A stretch of DNA of 64,000 bases, from the NCBI GenBank assembly GCA_947685225.1, contig CANTUV010000051.1, positions 7,378,001 through 7,442,000 on the forward strand, written 5' to 3'. Origin of the DNA: Garcia nutans (taxonomy: Eukaryota > Streptophyta > Magnoliopsida > Malpighiales > Euphorbiaceae). Within the stretch, counting starts at the first letter, position 1. Every line of letters begins with the position of its first letter. Made by a program: the position numbers and the translations under genes. This document shows, piece after piece, positions 55,043-64,000 of this stretch. Under the pieces are notes generated by a model. It saw nothing but the letters and a program-made list of their open reading frames with translations. It was not told where the DNA came from and ran no database searches.

Positions 55043-56760
55043 GAGGTGCTCATCAAATCAGTTGCACAAGCAATTCCTACTTATAGTATGAGTATATTTA
55101 AACTGCCTCTATCTAGTTGCGACGCATTACAGAAAAGAATGAATAAATACTGGTGGGGGGAGAAGAGAGCTGGTATGAGGAGTATTCATTGGTTAGCATG
55201 GGAGAGGATGTGTTGTAGTAAAGGAAAAGGAGGGATAGGATTTAGGGATATTTATTGTTTTAATATGGCCATGTTAGCGAAGCAGGGGTGGCGTCTGATG
55301 ACGGAACCTAATACTCTTTTTTATAAGCTTTTCAAAGCTAAATATTTCCATGATAAGGATTTTTTGGATGCTTCACTGGGTAGGCGTCCTAGCTATGCGT
55401 GGAAGAGTATTCATGCTTCAATTGGTATATTAAAACAAGGGGTGAGGTGGAAGATAGGGAATGGGGAGAATATTGGTATTTTATCACATCCATGGGTGCC
55501 CTTGGACAATAGTTTTTGGATAGAGGATAGTAGAGAGTTTATTGATCCTAATATGAAGGTGAAGGAGCTCTTTGTGGAGGGTGAGAGGAGGTGGGATGTT
55601 GGCAAGATAATGTCATTATTTAGTTTGAGAGAGTTTAAAGCTATTATGGGGATTCCTATTAGTATTAATGCTAATCGGGATCATGTATTGTGGCATTGGG
55701 AGAAAAATGGATTATATAGCGTAAAATCGGGCTATCATGTAGCTAGGAGGGTATTGAGAGGGCGTAATGATGAGGTAGAGGGCGATTGGTGGGGGAAAAT
55801 TTGGGGTAAGGATGCCTCTCCAAAAGATAAAGACTTTATGTGGAGATCACTAAGAAATGTGTTGCCTACAAAGGAGAGGTTGAAGGGGAGGGGGTGGATG
55901 TGGATAAAAGGTGTCCTTGGTGTGGGGAGGACGAAGATATCAATCATGCACTGGTGTTATGTTGTAAGGCTAAGGGAGTGTGGAGGCAAGGAGGATTTGA
56001 GGTGGAAGAAACTAACATTTCTTTTCTTAATTTCTTTTTGCAGGTTATATCTGGTGGCAATAAAATTAAAATCCAAAAATTCATGGCTTATGCTAAATAT
56101 ATTTGGAGTGCAAGGAACAATATGCTGTGGAATAACTTGAGGGACACGTGCTTCACTACTCATTTGAGAGCACAGGAATATGCAAATCTTTGGCAACATA
56201 CTAAGCTGTTACAAAACAACATGCAACGTATTGTTTCTTCAACCACAACGAGACAAGGACATGTATCACGAGTTCTTGGCCCATCATGCAATACAGGTGA
56301 ACAAATGTGGCAGGCATTCGTAGATGGATCCATTTTTGAGCAAGAAGGAATGCAAGGATTTGGAGCGGTTATGGAAACTGAGGAAGGTATTTTTATTCGA
56401 GCGGTTTCTGGTCACTATATAGGCAGTCATAATCCTTTAATCGCTAAGGCTTTGGCACTCCGAAGTTTTTTATTATTTCTTAAGCAATTCTACTATGATG
56501 AGAGAGGCACCATTTTTATTGATTCACAAGTTTTATTTTTTACTCTGAATTCTGTTAGGTCTGATTGGTCAGATGTTGGGAGTATTATCAATGATTGTAA
56601 GCTTTTATTTTTAGAACTCCCTAAGGTATATTGTAGATGGATTCGTAGGCAAGCTAATAGAAAAACTCATATCTTAGCTAGAGCTTCTATTCGTTTTGCT
56701 CATCTACGTATCTGGGATTGTATTCCTCATTATTTGGATGAGGTTTATTTGTTTGAATGA
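55043..56760 (+). pseudogene. L1 ORF2 C-terminal part (RT tail, zf-RVT, RNase H)
   Basis: The RT tail resumes at 55043 (VLIKSVAQAIPTYSMSIFKLP) and runs through WWGEKRAGMRSIHWLAW and RQGVRWKIGNG-like segments to the YSVKSGYHVA zf-RVT entry. Near 55890 the frame changes. The next frame carries the zinc-ribbon CPWCGEDEDINHALVLC and RNase H (AFVDGSIFEQEG, IFIDSQV, CRWIRRQANRKTH). It ends at TGA 56758-56760, 25 bp before the poly-A tail. The single frameshift and the upstream LTR insertion make it non-functional. Confidence 0.87.
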
Positions 56761-56814
56761 TATTTATTGAGTCTTTACTTTTTCAAAAAAAAAAAAAGGA
56801 TATTCATTTCTTCT

Positions 56815-57180
56815 TAAATTTTATATATAAAATAAAAAAAAATATTCGCTTCACTCCAAATGGGTTGATATATTTTAATATTAACTAATTATTTTATTAA
56901 TTTTACTATATTTATTACATAAAAAATATATCTATTTTTTGTCATTAAAAAATATATCTATTTATTTAGGAGATAGTAAACATATATAAAAAAGAAAAAG
57001 GTTTATTCAAAAAAAAAAAAGAAAAAGGTGAGGGAGAATTGGAGAAATATCAGAAAAATATGTAAGATTCGCGGACTACGCAGCGAAGCAAATGGAGTTA
57101 GAAAGCTGACTCTTTATCTAACCCCTCTAAAAACAAAAGCAACAGAACGATAAAAAAGCAACATAAAATTCGACAATCCA
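56815..57180. other. Intergenic DNA upstream of the RING gene
   Basis: AT-rich for about 250 bp, then GC-richer with CGACGCCGTTTTAAAG at about 57187. It probably includes the RING gene promoter. No reliable TATA box could be picked. Confidence 0.4.
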
Positions 57181-58052
57181 CCTGAGGCGACGCCGTTTTA
57201 AAGACTACCATCTCTTCTTTCTCTTTCTCTGCTACAATCCCAACTGGTAAGATCCTCTCTCTCTTTCAGTTGATGTGTTGTTTGGTTTCTATGATCAGTT
57301 CTTTGAAAGTATAGTCAACGTTTTGGGGTTTTTCAGTCTTCTGCTCATCCAAGAGCTTGTTGTGTAATTTTCTATACTCTTGATTTTCTTGTTCAAAGGG
57401 TTTAATTTTGTGGCTTTGTTTGATCGATTCTTTGTGCATCTGTTAAATTTTTTGAAATTTTTATTTTTTTCAGTGAGTAATAGTTGATTTTAATCTGTTG
57501 GGTTGCTAGGAAACTGAGAGAAAAAGAAAAGGAAACTCGATTTCTCAGTTTGCAATTGAGGGTTTTGTTCTTTTAGTGATTGGGAAAGTCCGAAACTTTT
57601 TCCTCCTTTTTATGCGTTTGATTTTTCGCCTCTTGTAAGTTGAATTGAGATCGAGTTTTTGTCTTCTTATCAAATTTTATGATCAGTTTTGCAATTTCGT
57701 CGTTATTTCCGCGAAGATAGGTTTTTATTTATGCTTTTTTTTGGGTTCTTAATGAAACCAAGAAAAAAGAAGTTATATTTTTGGATTATGCTTTTTATTA
57801 TTCATTTGTATTGAATTTAGTGCTTAAGCTAGGCCAATTATGTATGCAAAAAAAAAGGTATGATTTTATGTTTTGTTTGTTAAACAGAATTAACGCTGTT
57901 AAATTATCCACTGCTTGAGGTGTCTGGTGATTGGAGTTGCTGGATACAACTTGGTAAAGTTTGGACGAGAGACGAACATAGTAATTTCAAAATGCTAATC
58001 TCATTCTGAGATTCTATGCATTCAATATTTCCAATTGGTTTGGTGGACTTAG
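57181..58052 (+). other. RING gene 5' UTR with probable leader intron
   Basis: A CT-rich leader (CATCTCTTCTTTCTC) ends at AACTG|GTAAGATC (donor GT 57247-57248). A T-rich stretch follows with possible acceptors, for example TTAAACAG ending 57887. The ATG is at 58053. The splice pattern is inferred. Confidence 0.45.
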
Positions 58053-60401
58053 ATGGATGTTTCCTCAACAGAGCGAGATTCTGAAAGTCAAACTGATACC
58101 TACCCTTTGTTAATGGAGCAATCCGGTAGTCTTACCAGTAGCGAGCACATAATTGATGTGCCAGGGAGCATTGATAACTCCCCATCAACGTCTAATGATA
58201 GAACTGCCAGTGGTTTGGAAGCCTCATCGCATGAAGACAGACCTTCAACCAGTATGAGAACACCCATTTCTTACCCTTCAGCTAATGGATCAAACACTCG
58301 GAACCCATCAGCAGTGAGAAGAAGTGAAGCTCGACGACGGAGGAGTCCATTGAACTCTGGTTTATGGATTTCTGTTGAATTGGTTCTCACAATTGGCCAG
58401 ATTGTTGCATCGATTGTTGTTTTGTCTGTATCGAGGGATGAGCATCCTCGGGCACCATTATTTGCGTGGATAGTTGGTTATGCATCTGGGTGTGTTGCAA
58501 CCCTTCCTCTTCTTTATTGGCGTTGTAGACATCGTAACCAGGCTTTGGACCAAGAGTCAGCTCAACCTCGGCAGGGTTCTGCACATATCAGTGTTCCAGC
58601 AGGGCCCTTTTCTGTTTCAGTCAGTAGGAACTCAGAGGCAGATGATCGCAGAGCTGCTGCAACATTGCCTAGAGGCGGCCAAAGTGCTGGAGCACTAAAT
58701 TCAAGGTATTGTTTTTTATTGTTATTTTGTTGTTCTTCTCAAACATATGATGCTTAGATAGTTTGATTAGATCTTGGAGTTTCAGTATCCTTTTAGAGAT
58801 TTTTTTAGGTCCTGTGTGATTTCTAGAAATGCTGTTAAAACCTCTTCTATTTGGTTTGGTCATGTTATATATACTACTAGCTGATGAAGCTCCCTGTAGG
58901 TACAGTATGCTGTCACAGCACATGGTTTTGAATGTACATCCATGCATATTTTACCTGTTTTTTTGTGTCTCACATAATGTTGATCTTTTGCACAATTTCT
59001 ATTCTATTAATTGCTGATATCCAGACTTCAATTACCTTAAGACACATTGAGAGATTAAGATTGTCTCTCTTTTTCCCCCTTTTCTAATCTGTGGTAGATG
59101 CTTCCTACCATATTTGGTAAATATTGGCCTTTCCAAGAAAGGTTTTACTCAAGTTCAGGTGTGGTTTTTTTTAACGGATAAAGTCAAGGCATGAGCTATG
59201 TGCAAGACTTGACACTAGCTCTTTGTGGTGTAGATAGGGAATCTTCATGCCTGCTTTATTCTTTCTTATCTCTGATTATACACTGCAACAGTGGCATAAG
59301 CAATTGCATATGTAAGGAAGGAGAATAATATCTTTTTAGTTTGTTATTTAGGGAGTATTTTCAGACAGTGCAAGATTTTGGTTTTTGGATCACATCAACC
59401 GGTTGATGGCATGCTGTTCTTTTTTTTTGGTTTTAGTTCTGTCAAGTGAAACATGTCTTGTTTATTTTATGAAAATATTTTTGGTCTTCTAATACCTGGT
59501 TATATATATTTTTTCGAAAGTTATTGATCAAATAAACTTGTGCGCTGTGCAGACTCAAGACCCTGGTTGAGTATTTCAAAATGGCTTTGGACTGTTTTTT
59601 CGCAGTTTGGTTTGTGGTTGGCAATGTGTGGATTTTTGGGGGGCATTCATCTGTTAATGAGGCTCCAAACATGTACAGGTGCTGACTGGTTGCATTATCA
59701 CTTGGTTCTCGCTTTCATTCTCATTTCCATTTCAGAGAGCTAACCCCCATTTCCTCATTCTTTTGCTTTGCAGGTTATGCATAGTGTTTCTTACATTTAG
59801 CTGCATTGGATATGCTATGCCCTTCATTCTGTGTGCCACAATATGCTGTTGCTTGCCTTGTATAATCTCTCTTCTTGGGTTTAGAGAGGATCTGGGACAG
59901 AACAGAGGAGCTACACCAGAATCAATTGATTCCTTGCCAACTTACAAGTTTAAGTCGAATAAAAATAGAAATGGTGATGATAGAGAAAGTAGTTCTGGTG
60001 CTGGTGATGGTGGAATTGTGGCTGCAGGAACAGAACATGAGCGTGTGATCTCTGGAGAAGATGCGGTAAGAGTACTTCTGATTCTTGGGTCCTGATCCAT
60101 TGTGGTATGATTTCACATTACAAGATTAAGTGATCATATGGTACTGATGACGTTGTAATTATGACAGGTCTGCTGCATTTGCTTGGCAAAATATGCAAAC
60201 AATGATGAACTGAGAGAACTACCATGTTCTCATTTTTTTCACAAGGAATGTGTAGATAAGTGGCTGAAGATCAATGCATTGTGTCCTCTTTGCAAGAGCG
60301 ACGTTAGTGAAACTATTATGGGTTCATTCTCTGGGTCAGATTCTGGCCAGCGACGGATTGAGGGTAGGGGGGGTACTGGCTTGGCAAGCACCATATTTTG
60401 A
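58053..60401 (+). CDS. Membrane-anchored RING-H2 E3 ubiquitin ligase
   Basis: Exons 58053-58705, 59553-59678, 59774-60065 and 60168-60401 join in phase (2, 2, 0) to 1305 bp, 434 aa. Residues 1 to about 105 are Ser-rich and hydrophilic, with an RRSEARRRR basic patch. Four hydrophobic segments follow: LWISVELVLTIGQIVASIVV, the WIVGYASGCVATLPLLYW region, MALDCFFAVWFVVGNVWIF, and the Cys-rich CIVFLTFSCIGYAMPFILCA pair. A cytosolic linker leads to a C-terminal RING-H2 with C359, C362, C377, H379, H382, C385, C396, C399. It resembles the Arabidopsis At4g11680/At1g63170 class, somewhat longer. It should recruit an E2 at an internal membrane; the substrate is unknown. No disruption was seen. Confidence 0.94.
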
Positions 60402-61300
60402 TCTTCATCACAGAAAAGTGTAATGTCATATATGAATACACAATTACCGATTTGACATCTTGTAAAGTGCTGTTTTTATTATTACTATTATTATTTTTTA
60501 TTATGGATTGAGAAATTTCTGTAAGGATTTGTGCGACACCTTTTTCAAGTTGCAATTGCCCTTTTTCTTCTTACTTGCCAAAAATCAGACTTTTGTAGTT
60601 GGCACTTGACATAGATGATTAGAAATCACAATTTTTTATTTATACAAATACCATACTTATGCTAACATCACACCTTGAATGGTTTGGGTCGTAGTCAACT
60701 AATGGCGAGTATATTTTTTCTGGATAGTTTCAGGTTTGATTCTCTTTTTTAAAAAAAAAAATTGAATGGCTGGGTACGTAGTCAGCTGTAACTTATAACA
60801 AAAGACTATTTTATATACTATAATAAATTTTAATTATTTATAATCAATATATTTATTATATTATTTAATTTAATTTATAGTTAATCAGGTGAATGTATAA
60901 AGACTTTAAAATATTTAAAACTTGAAATAAAAATACTTAATATTTGAAATAAGCAATGTGTATTCTTTCGCAATTGTTTTAAATTTTAATGATGTTTTAA
61001 CTAGAATTAATTTTGAACTCATTAAAGACTATAAATTATACCTTTTGATAAAAAAAATTATTTGTTTTTACTATAAACATTAGAAATTAATGGTTGAAAA
61101 TACAAATGCTAACTGTTTTACCAAACATTATAAATTAACTATTATTTGGATTTTTAAAAGTTAAACTGAACAAGCTCGAAATGAACAAGTTTTCAGCTTA
61201 AAAATTATATAGAACTCATTCCATTTCTATTATTCATTTGTTACATTAATTCATCTCTTCTTAAATTTATCTCTTTCTTCTTTTTTCTTCTTTCCAGTTT
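60402..61300. other. RING gene 3' UTR and AT-rich intergenic DNA
   Basis: The first 150 bp are probably 3' UTR, with an ATTATTACTATTATTATT stretch at about 60477-60495. The rest is AT-rich without recognisable features. Confidence 0.5.
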
Positions 61301-61309
61301 TAGAGTTGG

Positions 61310-62250
61310 GATGCCTCTAGAGTTAATAATGGAATAGAAAATCTCAATTTCCAACGAAAAATTCCCCTTGAATTTCTCCTGTGGGGACGAAGACGGAGAG
61401 AAAAGTCTTCCAATAGTTGATGCAGGGCGGAGATGGAAATTGTACCCCTCGCTCTGCAGGGATTCCCATCTCTGTCTCCATAGAGACCCATTAAATTATA
61501 TATATGTAATATATATATAATATTTTATATATTATAAAATATATTATAATATATTACAATATATGTATTGTATATTATAACATATTATATATATTATGCA
61601 TATTATATTTTTATTATTTGTACATATAAAATATACAAATAATATAATGTAATATAATGTATAATAATATACAAATAATATTATTATATATACAATACAT
61701 ATATATAAATTATATAAATGTAATATATATATATAATATTTTATATATTATAAAATATATTATAATATATTACAGTATATGTAATATTATTTGTATATTA
61801 TTTATATATTGTAATATATTACAATATATTTTATAATATTATATATATTATAGTATATTACAATATATGTAATATATGTATTGTATATTATAACATATTA
61901 TATATTATGTATATTGTGTTTTTATTATTTGTACATATAAAATAAATTTAACTTATCATATTTTATTTTGTTATTTTTTTGAATTTTATTATATATAATT
62001 ATTAGATTATTATCTAATTAAGTATATAATTATTATAATTATTAATTTTTTATATTATTAAATTTTAATTTTATGAACTAAAAAATATAAAAATTTTCCT
62101 TGAAAATCCTCATCCCCGTGGAGTGGAGACGGAGCAAAATTACTCTTGTTTGTGTGTCGGAGAATCCCCACCACCTTCCCTACTAAGATGGGGATGGAGA
62201 TTGTTCCTCCAACCCGGTCCGTTGTTACTCTAGGTGTAGCTGGCCAAGAC
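61310..62250. repeat. Repeat block: two GC-richer islands around TA palindromes
   Basis: Islands at about 61370-61490 and 62105-62240 carry GGGGACGAAGACGGAGA, GATTCCCATCTC and CATCCCCGTGGAGTGGAGACGGAG-like words, typical of a diverged plant repeat. Between them (61494-61960) lies TA-rich sequence with internal duplications: GTAATATATATATAATATTTTATAT at 61506 and 61720, and GTATTGTATATTATAACA at 61565 and 61878. It may be a decayed non-autonomous DNA element; I found no definite ends. Confidence 0.45.
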
Positions 62251-62700
62251 TTGGAAGTATTTGAGTTAGTCATATATATTTTTATCATGTTTTTAGAGTT
62301 TTCAGACATAAAAAATAAAATAAAAAAAATTAAATTATGAATATACTATAATTTTTTAAAAAATATTTGAAATAAAAAATATAATCACATTATATTAAAA
62401 ATAAAAACAACAAAAGAAAAACGAAAAAATTAAAAATTAAAAATAATAAAACATTTTTTAAAAATAAAAGATTATAATCTTATATATTTTTTCTTAATTT
62501 TCCTTTTTTTGTGTTTTCAATTTTTTATTAGTGCATTTGTTTTAGAGGATGAGTTCAAATTAATTTAATTGAAAATTTTATCATTTTTTTTTGCATTTAA
62601 AGAAGAGTAATTTATTTGTTAATTTTTTAGAAGAAAAACATATTTACTTAGTCAAGAAATAATTTGTATAAGGCAATTTAAATTCATTAAATACTCGGGG
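62251..62700. other. AT-rich intergenic DNA, no gene seen
   Basis: Low-complexity A/T runs only. Confidence 0.65.
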
Positions 62701-63100
62701 TTTTTTTTTTCGGAGCAGGATAAGTTCATCAATTAAAGAGAAAGTTATAGAGGACTAACAGGGAAGTCAAAGGGCACAAACAAAATAGAGGCAAAACAAT
62801 CTCCTCCAAGGAGGCAAATATCAAACTAGAAGTGTATCTCCTACAAACAGGAAAGGCCCAGAAAATAATAAGCCAAAGGCTTAAACATCAAGTGCAAGAA
62901 CACCAGCTTTTGCTGAAACACAAGAAAATATATATGCAACAAACAACACTAACAACAATAATCTCAAAAATCCTCATATAAACAAGAGATTGAGGATTGA
63001 AGGAGAAGAAAAAAAAAACTCTAACTGGGATCTTAAAAATAAAGGCTTTGGATATTCACAGTGGGTAGCCTAATTTGAAGAGGCGAAAACACACAACTCT
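62701..63100 (-). mobile_element. Possible LINE 3'-end fragment
   Basis: A run of about 10 T (poly-A on -) is followed by CGGAGCAGGATAAGTTCATC, which resembles the 3' UTR edge of the LINE at 3354 (T run, then ACAGGAATACAAATCTCA). No coding domain remains, so this is a tentative call. Confidence 0.3.
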
Positions 63101-64000
63101 AAAAATACTAACCCCTACATGCAAGGAGAGATCTTTGATATTGTGAAACAAACGAAAAGAGAGGTGGAGATTGAATTACTTCTAACATCTTCGATTAAGC
63201 TTTGATATGCCAACAATTAAAGATTTGATAGCAAAACAATAACTTCTCTAGGTATATAATAAGCAGAGCACTGAACTCATAAAGATAAAATTCAAGATAA
63301 ATTTATGTTTTCAAAAATAAGATAGCTAAAGATCTAGGGTCACTGCCCACAAGAGTGCTAGTGTCAGCTTTAGATTTAAGGTAAAGATAGAGACTTTATA
63401 GATAGAGTAAAGGAAAACTTCACTACAGAATATATCTAAAATTTGACCAATCTTTTACTTTTAGTTTTTTTTTTTTTTTTGAATATGTTGCCATTTTTTG
63501 TAGAATCCCATTGTGCCTGTAAGGCAATGAGATTTTTTTGGTATTAATTATTGAAGCAGATTTTAACAATTACCAATAACTCCGCCTATATATGAGTTTC
63601 TTGTGTATAGCCGATCCTAAACTTGGATAAAAAAGAAGGATTGCGGTAGGTGACAACCAGCGTAAAACTTTTGTCACATCTCATTATTTTAACAATTACC
63701 AATGCTTGATGCAAGATTTAGAGGGGGAATGGGATCTTTTGGTATCTTCTCTATCTTTCTTATGCAGATATAGAATTGTAGTTGGTGTAGACAAATCTTT
63801 ACATCTACATGTATTTCTTGAATTCTTCTAACTGGAAACTATATCAATACATCATATTGTTCGTAAAAAAAAATCAATTTGATTATAGAAAAAAAAATAA
63901 TAAATCACACATAAATCAATAGGTTTTTCACTTAAAACAAAATTTAAAAAAAAAAGCTTCTATGGACCAAAATAATATTATTGTGTTCACAAAATAAAAA
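63101..64000. other. Intergenic DNA, no gene recognised
   Basis: Moderately AT-rich, with a long T run at about 63463-63480. TTAACAATTACCAAT occurs twice, near 63563 and 63689, hinting at a diverged duplication. No frame of useful length or known domain was found. Confidence 0.45.

Larger units (their letters stand above)
49030..56797 (+). mobile_element. Full-length plant L1 LINE with a nested solo LTR
   Basis: The element is bounded by a perfect 17-bp duplication. It has a 130-bp 5' UTR, ORF1 (49160 to about 50312), ORF2 (50312-56760) and a 13-base poly-A tail (56785-56797). Without the inserted LTR and its extra 5 bp, the LINE is about 5.4 kb. It is dead: ORF1 has a frameshift, ORF2 has a TGA at 51275, a 2.4-kb solo LTR (52669-55042) and a frame change near 55890. 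RT FADD and endonuclease GDFN motifs are still intact, so the decay is moderate. Confidence 0.93.

Noticed and set aside
62058..62340. Short frames on both strands (83 and 64 codons)
   Set aside because: They overlap the GC-richer island of a repeat block and have no recognisable domain.
1..64000. CRISPR array, bacterial operon or defence system
   Set aside because: Sequence is plant nuclear; direct repeats seen are microsatellites, LTRs or tandem duplications without spacer organisation.

Overview
This window is nuclear DNA from a flowering plant, almost certainly a eudicot. The evidence is GT-AG introns, plant-type gene families (A2-type cyclin, PP2A B', RING-H2 membrane ligase), very AT-rich intergenic DNA, and plant transposon families (Copia with initiator-tRNA primer sites, RNase H-bearing L1 LINEs, an RTE LINE, an Au-type SINE, Tourist and hAT non-autonomous elements, a Helitron). 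I cannot name the species.

Three host genes look intact. (1) An A2-type cyclin on + (22182-30619, 11 coding exons, 485 aa); its last 17 codons lie beyond a 4.2-kb intron packed with transposon debris. (2) A PP2A B'/B56 regulatory subunit on - (32797-35284, two exons, 498 aa). (3) A membrane RING-H2 E3 ligase on + (58053-60401, four exons, 434 aa).

Layout. 1-3353: AT-rich repeats. 3354 to about 14870: a decayed L1-type LINE on -, split by a very young, apparently intact Copia element (5250-10651, TSD AGTAG, LTRs differing by two bases and one 2-bp indel) and carrying a 143-bp foldback MITE. 14870-20900: AT-rich DNA with a 1-kb hAT-like element (19394-20396). 20940-30950: the cyclin gene. 32797-35284: the PP2A gene. 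36702-40960: a candidate Helitron carrying 5' exons of two unrelated genes, cystinosin and GH35 beta-galactosidase, both broken by stops, plus an unidentified fragment and an Au SINE. 42057-48074: an older Copia element without a recognisable gag and with one nonsense codon. 49030-56797: a full-length L1 LINE on + with 17-bp target duplications and a 2.4-kb solo LTR inside its reverse transcriptase. 57180-60480: the RING gene. 60480-64000: AT-rich repeats and probable LINE 3' debris.

The host genes act in unrelated processes (cell-cycle control, phosphatase targeting, ubiquitination) and form no pathway or cluster. The main biology is layered transposition: Copia in LINE, solo LTR in LINE, MITE and RTE LINE inside a larger inverted-repeat element inside a cyclin intron, and SINE inside a gene-carrying Helitron. 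I found no defence system, CRISPR array, biosynthetic cluster or other undescribed multi-gene system. The captured-gene Helitron and the expanded cyclin intron are the most interesting items.
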